From: Sisyra terminalis
Lineage: Eukaryota; Arthropoda; Insecta; Neuroptera; Sisyridae
Direction: 5' to 3'
DNA length: 64,000 nucleotides
Assembly (NCBI GenBank): GCA_958496175.1
Contig: OY292279.1
Coordinates: forward strand, 14,074,001 to 14,138,000
A program made the position numbers and the translations under genes. The stretch's first letter is position 1, and every line of letters starts with the position of its first letter. The notes beneath the pieces are model-generated. The model saw only the letters and a program-made list of their open reading frames with translations, searched no databases and was not told the DNA's origin. Positions 25,171 through 38,396 of the stretch are shown piece by piece.

Positions 25171-28100
25171 ACCTACAGCTGTTATTTTATTAATAGGCTA
25201 CGATATTATTATTAGGACGAGCAAACAGGTGAAACCAGAAAGAAAAAGCCTCAACACTTACGCCAATGTCAAAGAGAGAAAATCGAGTATATGATCTGAA
25301 TACTTATATTTTAATTGAACGAAATTGATTGAAATTTCAGATGAATTTTGATGGGGACAAAACACATTTTTCGATCCCTCCGATCCAAGGTCTTGCGTTC
25401 ATGTTTTTCGATCAAGATACCGAAAGAGATGATTATTTAATGTCTTTATTAATAACAACGAAAAAATCAAAGCTTTTAAAATTTACACAACCGTTCCACT
25501 TTGATTTATATCGTCAATTTTCGACCAATTATCTTCGCTTTTCCCACGATCAATTCAAAACCCCAAAAAAATCAAACAAAAAATGAAATAATTCAATCAA
25601 ATCTTTACATTCTGTATAATTTACAATTATATTTTATTTATACATATATAATAATTATTTATTTATATGTACGTTATTATCATTATCATTTATATTATTA
25701 TTATTATATAATAAATTGAAAATTTCACAAGACAGAAGAAAATTCAAGAGTGTATTTAAACATATTTATATATATTGAAAATGGTACATAAAAGTATTTT
25801 TGATTTTTCCAAAATAATTTTCTTTAGATGAATAGTTGCAAAGGAAATCTTCTGATCTTGTAGAAAAAAATTTTCGTTAAAATTAATTAGAGTACGAAAT
25901 GCCATCAATTTAAGGATAATATAAATTAAATGATTTGATTGGCTTAGAGCTTTAGATTCAATTAAACGGTATTGCTACCCTCCAATGAACACGGCCGCTT
26001 TCTAAAGGGGTGACATTGGCTACCCATATTTAAAATGTAGCTAAATCAAATTATCAAATCGTTCACTTGAATTTTCTGTTGAGTTAAGTGAACCAAGAAT
26101 ATTAAACTCATTATGCTGATTTCTAAAAATTTTATTAGTGTTTCGAAAACTATGCCAGCAAAATGTTTTCCAGCGATGAGAAAAGTTTCGTCATAATAAC
26201 ATTTTTAGCAGGAAATGTGTAGGAAAAATTATAAAGGTATAACATAAATAGCCACATAATGTGGGGGTGAAAATTGGCATACAAAAAACCCTATGAAAAT
26301 AATTAAATTTAGTATAAAATATTGTTAACTAGACAACTGTTTGCATAATTTTCAAGTAATTCAGTTTTACGTTTAAAAGCTCAATTTTATTCTGGCAAAT
26401 ACTTAAGTAATAATATGACATTGGCCTCAATAAAGCTTCTAATGCACGCAAAAGTATTGGGAAACAATTGTTAAAGATTTTGTAAAATATATCACAACAA
26501 AAAGCTCAGTAAAGATAACTTCGATTATTGATAATTTCTTCTGCGTTAAAGTAACTAACGTCATATGTCCTATGCGATTGTAAGAGAGCTTTTGTTTAAG
26601 ATAACTGCGCATGTGTGTAGCGGGCATATTGCATTTTTATTCCTTTAAAAAACCAATGTTAAATCTTTTTTAAATGGTTTTAAATTATTTAAGCAATACA
26701 AATTGAAATATTTGATTAATTAACAGAAAATTTTTTGTACGAGATTTCACTGTAAATAAAAGATGTAGCAATTTAAATAGCCTAATAGATTTTCTTAGAC
26801 CTGTCTTGTTATGTTAATATGAAATTTGAATTAACAACTAATTATTCTAGCTTATTAAGTTATGTTTGAAGTAATAATTAACATGATTAAGTTGGAATAA
26901 AACCAACGAAACGCATCGCTAATTAAAAATTATGTGCGTTTCTAACAACATTGGTCCAAGAAAATGCCTTAAAACCAAAATTTACTTGGTTTAATTATAA
27001 GATGTACTAACTTTTAGAAATAACTTTAACCTTTGTTTTGTAAAAATTTCTAATTAAAGCTAATTTTTTTTAACCAATCAAATCATTACAAGCAATTTTA
27101 TAAGGACAGGTGAGGATAGGAAAGTTTTTTGAGATTTCTTTGAATATTTTGGAAAATTGTCACCCTAGTAGTTTGAATTAAAAATAAGGGCGAATTATAG
27201 AGAATTTCATATATATAAATATTAAATGCACTCCTGCAGACCTAATTCTAAAATACAACACAGCACAAATAAAACTATTTGCTAATTTAATTATAAATAT
27301 AATAATAATAATTACTATATATTTTTTTCAATTAATTTTTATAGATTTTTTTAATTAATAATTAATTTTATTTAAATATATTTTCATATATATAATATAT
27401 TTTAATCTCCGAGAATATTTTAGGTACAAATATACAGCGTAACTGCAAAAAATCTCTATATAGGTAGGTATATAAATGTTTTTGTTTAGCAACAATAAAT
27501 TGCGTCCATCATTTGATTTATGAACAACAAAATGGAAAAAATACAATGAAATTTTGGAGGGACGAATTATCGTTACTACTTGATTTTTACCAAAGGAAAA
27601 ATCACGATTTTTTTTTTTGATCGAATTTTAGATGATTTTTTTATAAATATTTAAATTCTATTTGTTTATATTAATATTCTTTTAGACTTATATAAATTAT
27701 TTGTGAGTATTTTCTTGCAGAGGACTTGGATAATTTACGTATACATGAACGACAGTGACAATATAATTTTTTTGCACTGCCAGTAAAGAGATTTAGAGCA
27801 ATTTTTTACGTATTTCGGTATTTTTTTTTTATTAAGTAAAACGTTATAAAATATTCAAAAATGTTTAACTTTTCTTGTATATAAAATAGGATGAAAAATT
27901 TTAACAAATTTACGTATTTTGAGGCATTCTTTGAATTACGTATTTTTAGGATTTTGGTTTCAAGATCGCACGTTAATATGTTCAAAAATAAATCTTGTAA
28001 CAATTTTTGGGGAAATCAAAAAAATGATTTGTTTCAATGGAAATATGATACACTTATTGCCACTACTCATTGATGTTTATCATACTAAAACTCAAACTTA

Positions 28101-29538
28101 TACTCATATTTCATCAATGAAAACAAATAATTTTGGTTTTTTATTTAACCAGTGGAGCAGAATAGCCCATTTGGGTATAACTATGAGTACAATGTGCTCT
28201 ATCAGCTTTAGGGAAAGCTGCACAGGTTATTGAAAATTTAAAAATTTTCTTTCCTCAAGTTACACATAAACTAAAAAATGGCGATAATTGCATGAGATGA
28301 AAACTTTGTGTAAGATTTTCTTTGCATATTTACGATTGAATCTTAAGGCTATAGCCTACCAAGGGATGGCTAGAAGGGATGAATTAAAAAGGAATGATGA
28401 GATGAGGAAAATTGGTAGATTTATAAGTCTAACTTTGGTTTCAACTCCTTAAATATTTCGTATATTCCATATCCAAATATATTTTTTCTTGTTTTGGAAA
28501 TTTTTTTTGTTAAATACTTTTTTTTAATATTAATTTTATCAATAATTTTTTATTAAATATTATAAATGACAGCTGTATTTCTATGTTCTCTCTTTATTCT
28601 TAGCAAATATTTACAAATTATTATATTAATATTAGGAAAAAATTACTACTAAAAAATTTGCAAAAATGTACACGTGTGTCATTTATTTGTATAATATATA
28701 TAAATATGTATATATTTATCCTTTTAAGTATCTACATTTGTTTATTTTTTTAAAAAAAAAATCATAAAGAAAAATCACTGGATTTTGTTGTACGAAATTT
28801 GAAAAATCATTTTCAATCGATTTCCCTTGTTTTGGTAAAAAATATTGGAAAAAAATGCACACTCACCCTTGAGAACAATTTTTTTGACGGATGAAGGAAA
28901 ATCCAATTATTTCGATTTGATTCCACTCGAAATATTAGCACTAATTTTAAAAAAAAAATCACTCAAAACCCACATTCATTGGAAAATTTTATCATATTTA
29001 TATAGAAATATAAAATTTTGGAAAAAATATTTTTCTTTCTCTCTTAAAATTCGTTGTAATTTTCACATAATTTAAAAAGAACCGCTGGACATATCAAATG
29101 TTTCCACCAAAAAAAATTACACAATTTTAGAATTTTTCAAGTTCAATTGCACGTATTTGTTTAATATATTCATATATGACACAAACTGGCCAATAATTTT
29201 TCATTTTTACTTTTTTCTCGGTGATTTTTTCTCGCTGTTCAACCTAATTTAAGGGAGGAAGGTACTAAAATCCTTAATTTTCAATACTTAGATGCCACTG
29301 TCTCTCCGATTTTAAATATATAAATTAGCTTTTTTTGTACACTAAAATAAATCTTTTAATTACAAAATAAATAATCTTTAATAAAATATTATTAAGAGAG
29401 AGGTTCATATGGTTGTGGTAAAAAATATTTGTAAAAATTTCCTTTGTACAAAGAAAATTGAATAATTTGTTCTTAAAAAAAAATCTGAAAAAATGACTAA
29501 CAATTTTTCTTTATGTTACTTTGTGTTTAATTTAAATA
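25171..29538. other. Region 3' of Antp; distal 3' UTR or intergenic
   Basis: Very AT-rich, with no host gene. Hox 3' UTRs can run one to several kb, so part of the upper end (toward 29.5 kb) may be transcribed with Antp. Many TTTATT strings, which read AATAAA on the gene strand, prevent choosing the transcript end. A TGTAAATA Pumilio-type core occurs on the minus strand near 28607. Simple TA-rich sequence lies at 25610-25720 and 27290-27400. Confidence 0.4.
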
Positions 29539-29544
29539 TTTATT
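29539..29544 (-). terminator. Antp: Candidate poly(A) signal for Antp
   Basis: AATAAA on the gene strand, about 217 nt past the TGA. It is the first canonical hexamer after the stop, but others follow downstream, so the use of this one is not established. Confidence 0.3.
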
Positions 29545-29760
29545 TAGGTACGTATGAGATTAGACAAAATACCTATAAACGAGAGACAGAAATGAAAAAT
29601 GAATTAATTTATGTTTAAGAGAGAGACACGCATCATAAATGACCAAACATCATCGATCAAAGATATCAAATAAATCACTAGAATTTTTTGTTCAAAATGA
29701 AGACGATGATGATGACGATGGTGGAGGTGCTGGGTAGAAATGATGCGTTCTCTCCTCATC
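29545..29760 (-). other. Antp: Proximal 3' UTR of Antp
   Basis: Sequence directly after the Antp stop codon. It starts fairly GC-rich with an ATCATC-type simple run (GATGATGATGACGATGG on the plus strand, 29705 on) and becomes AT-rich. A 69-codon minus-strand opening overlapping the homeobox exon end is a frame shadow. Confidence 0.7.
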
Positions 29761-30033
<273 letters not shown>

Positions 30034-30291
30034 TTACTATAATATCAATATTTTCTTAGCCACAAAAGGCATATACCATAAACACAAACAGTACCGGATT
30101 GATAGCCAGACTCTGGACCCTAAGATCTAAAAGTTTTTCCAATTTTTCCCAAAATTTAAAAATACCTCATTTTATTTGACATCTTTTATATCTAAACAAA
30201 ATTTCTGTACTGATTTAGAAAGAGAAATATTCACACTATTGGGAATAAAAATTCAAAGGTTCTATAAAATGCATACTGTGATAATGAAATA

Positions 30292-31206
30292 AAGGGTGTT
30301 TCAATAAGAGCGAAAGATTTGAATTGCGCGCCATGTTTGACAGTCATAATGTCTCATGATTATGACGTGACAAATCGAAAGTTGTCAGATGGGAGTTAGT
30401 AAACATGAAATAGTAGACCATGAACAGCGAAGAGAATTCACCAATTGGATCCTTGAGCAACCTGCTGATTTTGCAAAAAAAATCATTTTCAGTAATGAGG
30501 CCATTTTCACCTCGATGGTTTCGTGAATAGGCAAAACTGTCGCATTTGGGGCTTAGAAAATCCACGAATGATTCATCAGAAAGCAATACATTCACAATGG
30601 GTCACTGTATGGTGTGCATTATGGTCTGGAGGAATAATTGGACCATTTTTCTTCGGACACGAAGAAGGTAATACGGTAACGGGGAATGGCGAACGCTATC
30701 GTGGTATGATAACAGTTTCTTGTGCCTCATTTGGAAGTTATTGATCTTGACGATATGTGGTTTCAGCAGGACGGTGCCACAAACCATGTCACCTGTGACA
30801 CATTGACGATTTTGCACGAGTTTGCTCCTGATCGTATCATTTCCTGATTTGGTGACCAGAATTGGCCTCCACGTTCTTGTGATTTAACGCCTTTAGATTT
30901 CTGGCTGTGGGAATTTCTGAAGTTACAGGTTTATGCTAATAACCCTGCAACCATCGTAGCATTGAAAGCCGAAATTAGACGCTGTATCAATAAAATACCA
31001 CCACATTTATTCAATAACGTTATTGAAAATTTCGTCAAAAGGGTATGCAAATATCAGAAAAGCCGAGGCGGCCATTTAAAAAAAGAAAATTTCATACATA
31101 ATTTCCAAATGTTTATTTTCTAAATCAATAAATATTTCAATAATTTGCCACAGAAAACCATGTTTTATTGAACACGGAAATCTTGTGCTCTTATTGAAAC
31201 ACCTTT
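30292..31206 (+). mobile_element. Decayed mariner-like DNA transposon in the Antp intron
   Basis: Terminal inverted repeats sharing GGTGTTTCAATAAGAGC lie at 30295-30311 and 31187-31203 (reverse complement). A TA dinucleotide sits immediately outside each end (30290-30291 and 31207-31208), as expected for IS630-Tc1-mariner elements. At 915 bp it is shorter than a full mariner (about 1.3 kb), and the part that should encode the N-terminal helix-turn-helix domain is gone. The left edge lies about 280 bp upstream (in gene sense) of the homeobox exon acceptor. The element is antisense to Antp. Confidence 0.92.
30389..31123 (+). pseudogene. Broken mariner-type transposase
   Basis: Recognisable transposase segments run in order but in shifting frames. 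EQRREFTNWILEQPADFAKK is followed by IIFSNEA, where the first catalytic Asp of the usual FSDEAHF is now Asn. Then come a one-base loss near 30500, NRQNCRIWGLENPRM and VTVWCALWSGGIIGPFFF. A second frame break lies near 30715, then DMWFQQDGAT (second Asp), a TGA in place of Arg near 30845, and NWPPRSCDLTPLDFWLW (third Asp). The spacing between the second and third Asp is about 36 residues. The end reads RSRGG-like (KSRGGHLKK). It is a dead catalytic-domain remnant. Confidence 0.9.
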
Positions 31207-31489
31207 TACTATCTTCGTGTTAAACATTGCTAATGGATCTCTCAGAAGTTGTAGACGGTAAATATAATAAAAAATTCAAGTAGTTTTGATCTGCATTTGT
31301 AATTTTGAAAAAAGCTCGGAAAAAGTTTCTTTACATTTCTGGGCATACACAATTGATACCAACAGGTACCAAATTCAATAAATCCGGCACTGTACACATA
31401 CAATAAACACAAGAATTCAAGTTTTATCTAAAATCTCCCACAAAATCTTCAATTTCATACATCTTTGTTCAACATTTATATATTGATAG

Positions 31490-31770
31490 GCTGTCCATGT
31501 TGTCGAGCTCCCGTGTCCCGCGGGTTTCGGTTTTAAAATAAATATTTTCGCCGCATGTCTGTCTCATGTTTTCCGATTCTGTTCCTCACGTTCAAATTAT
31601 ATGTGAGTAAAGTAAAGTGTTGCCTGTGAGCGATTTTAAAACAAAAACTCTCATACAACGACCAATGCCGCGGCAATATTCTTATAATGAGTTTATAAAC
31701 GGCCTATAAATCATCCACGAAGTCAGTCCACTGGAAATTGTGCCCGAGCTCCAACCCCCCTTACTTCCTG
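31490..31770. promoter_or_regulatory. Candidate intronic enhancer island
   Basis: Clearly less AT-rich than its flanks, with GTCGAGCTCCCGTGTCCCGC (31501 on), ATGCCGCGGCAATATTC and GGCCTATAAATCATCCACG. The last contains CTATAAATCA (31704-31713), i.e. TGATTTATAG on the gene strand, an Exd/Hox-like composite core. It lies about 1.5 kb from the homeobox exon. There is no ORF. Confidence 0.3.
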
Positions 31771-34700
31771 TATGATTCGTGAGCAATTTTTTGCTTTGTC
31801 CTCCCAACACTTCTTTCTATGTATCTCAATTTTATGTTTCCATCATAATATCTTTCCTCCTGAGAAAATTGTCTCGCAAAACGAAATTATAACACTGCAA
31901 AAAATGCAACTCATAGTATTCGAAATTTCAGTCCACAATCTCCGAAATAATGCTTTAGAAATATAATTATAAAAAAAATAGACAGCAAAAATGATCGATA
32001 ATCAAATATGATTTAATTTGACTTATAATAAACCTAAAATAGGTACGTAATTGTTGATTTACTAGCGATGTAATAGTGTTCCACGCAGACAAAATAATGC
32101 ACATTCTAATAATGCACTTGATCTAAACATAGTTTAAAAAGTTTTAAATAGTATTAAACTAATACCAAAAAGTATTGTTACTGTTAATTTTTTACTTTAC
32201 TTGATAATATCTAAGAAATATTCATCTTACAATGCAACAAAAATCGTTTATTTCAAAATGCCTAAAACGAGCTTTTATTGGCCCAGCATTGCAGTACAGA
32301 AATTTCAAAGTCCTATGGACGTTTTCCTGTGACAAATGAATTTAAGCACAAAAAGAAAGGTTGTTTAAATCATCCCAACTAAATGTTAGTAATATAAACC
32401 ATCGACAGTATTTAAAATTTCGTGTAGCCAGGTATATTTTATTAAACTTAGTAAATTTTTAAAGAAAAATTATCAATTTTTACTTTTTAGAAATCACTTT
32501 ACAATAAGCCTTTTGAACAGAGAGTTATAGGAAAGCCATTAAGATATATTAAAACATATTGAGGTATTTTTTTCTAAGCAAAGCCTCTATATACTTTCAT
32601 AATATCAATAAATTTTAGTCAAATTAGTTCACTCATTGTTGAAAAAAAAATATTTTCTGATTTATCGACATTTCGATTTACTCGATAACAAAAAGACGCT
32701 GAAACTTGGAGTAGAAATGTATCTTTTAAGTACCAACATACCATCCAAAAACGGTTCAAATATCTTTCTGCAACCGATTTTTCATTGTTATCGTCTTATG
32801 GTGTTTTCTACACTTTTCGTTTTAAGCAACATTTTTGTACCATAGGGAAATCATTGACCATATTTTCCTTAAAATTTCTAATACAATTTGACTGAATTCA
32901 AAAATATATTTTTCCTAAAGAGCTTATTATAAATCCATACACAATGAAAAATGGTTTTTAAGAAACTATTAATTTTCCACATTTTCCTGCCTGGTATATA
33001 TATTGCACCTTTAGAAAATTATTCATAGGATCATGCTTCAAAATACAATTAGAGTGTGATTGTTTGGAAAAACAGTTTTTCTTACAAAGAATCAAATATC
33101 AAAGAATTTACTACTTTAATGATTATTTATTGACTTATTAAATGATTATTATAAATGATTATTATATAATTTAAAGCTAAGTTTTACATACACTAAACAC
33201 AATTTACCCCTATTCCATAAAAAAACGTGAGTAATTTTCAGGATAGGTATAAGAATGTTTTCTGTGGTGGCAAATGTGGAAAATTGTGTAAATTATTATT
33301 GTTAATATGACAACCGCTCAATGATCTGTTCATATCTCGGTTTCCATAAATGGACTGTGACGTACCAGAAAACCCATAGGCGCACTTATCGTTTTTGGAT
33401 TCTCATTTGCTCATTAATATTAACAAAAAAAAAATCAGTCAATATATAAACTTTTCAAAAAACAAAATTGGTTTTTACTCACTTTAATAATGTCTTTAAT
33501 CGTTTAAAAATGTTCAAATGATCTATTACATATAGATGTTTTGTAATTATAAATAACAAAACGATTGTATCGAAAAAAAAAATATTATTGTTATAATTAT
33601 GCTTGCTTGATTTCATTTTTTCATTGATTTTAAGTTCCAAAATCAGATATTAATGACAATAATTTTTGATGATGTAAATATAGAAACTTAGTTTTTTGAA
33701 ATCTTCAAGGGACTGTAGACCTTCGTATATGATAGCAATTTTAAGGTGATGTTTTCGTGAATCAAAGACTTTATAAGACATACAGAAAACGAAGTAATGA
33801 TATAAGGGTTCTATTTAAGCATTTTAAGATACGGAACCCTAAAAAAATAAAAATTACATTTGGTAAGGCCATCTATGGTTTTAAACTGATAATTCTCAAA
33901 TTAAAATTCTGATGTTTTAGGCACCAAGTAGTTATTAGTTTTTAACAGAAATTTTAATTTGAAGTTAATTATTAAATAGCTAAAGCTACTGATTTGGATT
34001 GAACCGCTTGAATTCCTATGATAAAAACTTGGAAAAGTCAGTAGGGTTGAAAAAAATAGTCGTTTTTACTAGCATTGTTATCAATTAGGTATTATTAGTG
34101 ACAACTGTCGGGAACAAGAACTTGATGGCTCGCAATTATGTAATTGCAATGGAGCGCAAAATGTTTCCTTTAATCGTTTTCGGTGGTCAGTTAAAGGCTT
34201 CCAAACAACTTAACATTCTTCAAGTTTCGAACAATTTGTCTCGAAAAAAGTAACACAAATGACAGGATATTTAATGTAATTACCGACGAAAAAAAATCGA
34301 ATTTTCCCGTGAATTTCACCTGGAAAAAAGTGTCAAGTTCAAACAGAAAGTTTTATAAATATTTTATGTTATGACAGCTGTAAGTAATTACTGGAGAGAA
34401 GACTTCGGCTTGTAATAACATTGCGAAGATGGTTGCAAATGCGTGTGCAAAACAAGTTTTGCAGGCGAAGAAGATGCGGCCTCCGGGATGGATGAAGACT
34501 GTAAACTTCATCATGATAATATGTACAAGAAAAAAGTATTTTTTGAGATCGTGGTAGGCCATCAATGCATATTTCTCTTGTCAGTCGGGGGTGGATGAAT
34601 AAGATGAATGACTTCTCAAATCCCACCCTTCATATTCCCTGGTTGGTTTATCCCTGCATTAAAAAATATCTTTCAACATTGATCGGTTATTATGAGAGAA

Positions 34701-34839
34701 AAAATCTAATCCATTATATAAATATTTTTTTTCTTAGAAGAAATGAAAGAAAAAAATCAATTTATTTTCCATCTAGAATTCAATTTTTCATTGTCGATGT
34801 TTGTGTTGTTTGTGAAAATAGAAGGGGATAACGCTCCAA
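31771..34839. other. Intronic AT-rich DNA, nothing recognised
   Basis: Short openings only. A slightly less AT-rich part at 34380-34560 includes overlapping short ORFs on both strands without domains. Confidence 0.5.
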
Positions 34840-35060
34840 TGAGCAGAAACATGGTCTGACGTTTCAAAATGAAAGGCCATTTTTAACTTTCAAACCTCAT
34901 CTTATACTTATCAAGATCGAGCCGCGTGTACAACATCACCAAACCACCCCCAACGAAACCCTATCATCCCCTACACCACTCCATCGAGCTCGGGGCTAAA
35001 ACTTCATCATCGTTACTCTGATCAAAAAAAAAAAAACGCGCTTATTTATTTCGATGAAAT
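34840..35060. promoter_or_regulatory. C-rich intronic island, possible regulatory element
   Basis: C-rich sequence (ACCAAACCACCCCCAACGAA at 34939 on) with ATCGAGCTCGGGGC contrasts with AT-rich flanks. No ORF, no repeat ends. Regulatory role is a guess from composition and location in a Hox intron. Confidence 0.2.
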
Positions 35061-37129
35061 CAGAGTTTGGAAATTGTGAAAAGAGGAAAAATATTTACCC
35101 TCGTTGCCTTTTATTTCTCTATGGAAATTAATCATCATTTTTTTTTTTTTGTTCTCTTTTGCGCTGTTCTTACGTTCTGTTGTCTCTGCGTTTTGAATAA
35201 ATTATAAAATTTAATTTGTAGACAAGTTAATTTATGGAGATCGATAAATTCATCAAAAAACCGTTATGAGAGTCAATAGTCGTAAATCATTCGACTTTTT
35301 TATTTCCTTGATCAAATTTCTTCGCAATTTATTCGCCAAATTCTATTATTGCCACATAAATTAATTTTATATTTTGACAATTTTGGAAAATAATTTTCAT
35401 TCTTACTTCATTATGACTTATTTTTTTTCTTTTTACAAGATTTATAAAAATTTATAAAGGCTTTTCGTCATTATAACAAAGAATTGTTAAGGACTATAAA
35501 ACCGATAAATTTAGCAGCATCAAATGCATAATTAAAGGATAAATAATTTAAAAGAAAAATAAATATTTAGAAAATATAAGTTCTTTCTTTTATATTTGTC
35601 AAAGCTTGTAATTCCTTTTCCTATTTGTTCGACACTATCTATCTTAAATTTTCTTTAGTTAATATTGTACCTTGGAAAAACCTTATATAATTTTAAGTTT
35701 CATCAAAATTACAACCTTTATAAATCTTTAATAAATATTGGTTTTCTTATGCATAAAATAATAGTTTAATAATCCATAGTTATGGAATATTTTAACTTAT
35801 GGATAGATAAACTATATTCTTAAAATAGCTATTTAATCTTTCGGTACAACATTTCGGTTCCCTTACAACATTTGAATTTACAATATTTGAATTTTTAATA
35901 ATTATCGTTTCAACTGATCATAGTTGAATTAGTGGAAATGCATCAATTCTTATCATTATTATTTTTATTATCAATTATATTTATGAGAAATTACATTTTA
36001 TTGGAGCATTCCTGTTACAATCTCCCAAATGAAATATCTCAGATGAATCCATTTTCACGCATGCTAACTCACGACGCAAAGCTAGTGTCCTTTGTAATTG
36101 TTGTGTATGATGAATGCAAAAATGAAAAATACAAAACATAAGTATACGTAAAATACTCCTTACTAAAGGATGTTTCATAGAATTGGTAAATTTAAAATTG
36201 GATTTTTGGTAAATCACCAAATTGTTTGAGATACATCCTGATTTTTGTTAAGTACTATTATCATTTTATTCAATGAGTAAATTTTTAGGAAGGAACAACT
36301 AAAATATAATATCACTGTCTTATAATTAGAGATATATTTAAATTATTAAGGGTAGTATGTATTAAATACATACCCAAAGGTATGAGAAGATTAATAGATA
36401 CAAATGGTTGCTTGCAAATGGTTAGATTTTTAAATTATATTAAAAATATTTCAATAAAACAACTGGAAAATTATGAACCTAAAATAATTTATGCATTAAT
36501 GATTCTTATTTTCTGGATACTTTTTAATATTTGATGTTTTTATTAAATTTTTTGTACTACGTTTCGCCACTTTCGCTGCTTCTTCAGGTACTCAATTACA
36601 AACATCAAATTTTTAAATCCATGTAAAATAATCTTTCTCATAATAATTCAATAAATTTAAAATAAATAATATTATAACAAATTTACATAATATTTTTTTT
36701 TAATATGTAAAAAAAATTATTTCATAAATAAAATAAATTTCATATATAAATAAAAATGGTTTACAGAAAACAATTTCAAAATTTACAATTTTTTTTTTGT
36801 AACTAGCCCTAAACTATAATATGTAGGTACTGTTCTCTATCATAAGTTTACTCTTCCTCAGTAAAGTATTTAATATAATTGTAGACTCATGGATTTAGCT
36901 GTTTTAATTAAGCAATAACAATGAACGAAACATAGAATTAATAACAAGTTTTATAAAGAATTTAAAATTATTATGTATATATAATTATTTCAACGAAGCA
37001 GGTACTAATTTCGTTGAGATTAGTTTATTTTGATGGCATTGAAACATGAATTTTCATCATATAAATAGAATTCGTAGGAAATTTCGATTTTTCGTCAAAA
37101 ATGCTTGTAATATCTTTATTGCAAATGAA

Positions 37130-37460
37130 TTATGAGCATCCAGAGACCATGATATTGGTCACACGCTGATAAACTACACAAGGTACGCGTACATAAAAGT
37201 CACAGGGATGAAAAAAAGGGATGATGAAAAAACGGTCCATTTCTTCATCGCGGTGAACTTTGCTGGCTGTTCAATCCCCTGAATGGTGCTGGGGTGACCC
37301 CCTTTTTATCTTCACACATTTGAAAGAGAGAATGAAAAAAAAAGCGACGACGAAGACAAAAAAATCAACGAATACAAGAAATACATTTGTGTTATATGTC
37401 TTTTTATTTTGAAAATTCCTTTTATTCCCGTCAGGTCACAAAGCCAAGCCATTTATCACG
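37130..37460. promoter_or_regulatory. Intronic island, possible regulatory element
   Basis: Less AT-rich patch with GGTACGCGTACATAAAAGTC (37181 on), TTCATCGCGGTGAACTTTGC and GGTGCTGGGGTGACCCCC (37283 on). The last is an interrupted inverted pair, GGGGTGACCCC. No coding potential was recognised. Confidence 0.2.
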
Positions 37461-38077
37461 ACGCTAAACATTTGATGAAGACATTAATAATATTCAAAAA
37501 GTGAATTTATAAAATTTATTTATTTATCATAACATATATGGGATTTGAATTTATTGTATCTTGTCCCGCTTCATGTAATATCTATCACATTTTGGTTTTT
37601 TGAAAAATCGTTGTGTATACTTCTTTTTTTTATATATTTTCGAGTCGATTTTTTATTTTCTCAAAATTTATTCAATGCTAGACAACGATTTTTTCAATGT
37701 GTCGAATATATTGAGTCATAAATAATAAAAACAACGACAAAGAAATAGATATCAAAGAAGATATCAAATATCAAATCCAACAACTTAAGTAACCAGACAA
37801 TTTAACTTATCAACCACTATCTTAGATCAGGGTACTTTTAATACTAAATTCACTCCACTAATACTTTAATACTTAAAGTTTCATCACATTTTTTTTTTGG
37901 TTACATTTAAATATTTCCTCCAGGTCTGTTGAAAAATTAAGAGTAAATTTTTTGAACTCATTTGAATATTTTTCTTATGCCAATCAACTTTATGTTCTGA
38001 TAAGTGAGTGTTACATACAGCGTTATTGACGTATAAATATTAACGTGAATAAAATTAGCAAGTTTAACATTAAGTGC

Positions 38078-38340
38078 ATGCATTTCGCATTTTTGTTGTT
38101 GAAACATTGCCTCTTAGCAAATGCAAATAACGTGGCGATAATGGACGCACGCATGTTCAAATCAGGGGGTTTCGATCCCTCAGATTTGAATATAATGGGC
38201 CCCTTTGTCGGAGCTGGTAGCCTAATGAAAATGGATTCACGATCTTGTCCAGTGGACAGGGGTGATTATTTAAACTTTGCAAAGGGGTTGAATTAATTTG
38301 GCGCGAATTGAAACGATGCTGTTCGATTTTATGGTTGAGG
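38078..38340 (+). other. Island with a small ORF and a hairpin; function unknown
   Basis: An ATG-initiated opening (38078-38296, 72 codons) begins MHFAFLLLKHCLLANANN, which looks like a short signal peptide. It continues with a polar stretch (FKSGGFDPSDLNIMGPF and SRSCPVDRGDYLNFAKG). I recognise no family. Within it, TTCAAATCAGGGGG and the downstream CCCTCAGATTTGAA (about 38157-38191) form a compact hairpin. The island is richer in GC than the flanks and stops just before the hAT-type insertion. It could be a chance ORF, a small intronic gene on the opposite strand, or a conserved non-coding element. Confidence 0.2.
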
Positions 38341-38396
38341 ATTTTCGATAAGATGAAGAATGAGGTATCAATGTTTGTTTCATCATGGTTTTAGAG

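Noticed and set aside
36540..36600. Possible splice acceptor or hidden exon (CTGCTTCTTCAG)
   Set aside because: It is on the plus strand, opposite to Antp, and no coding frame continues after it.
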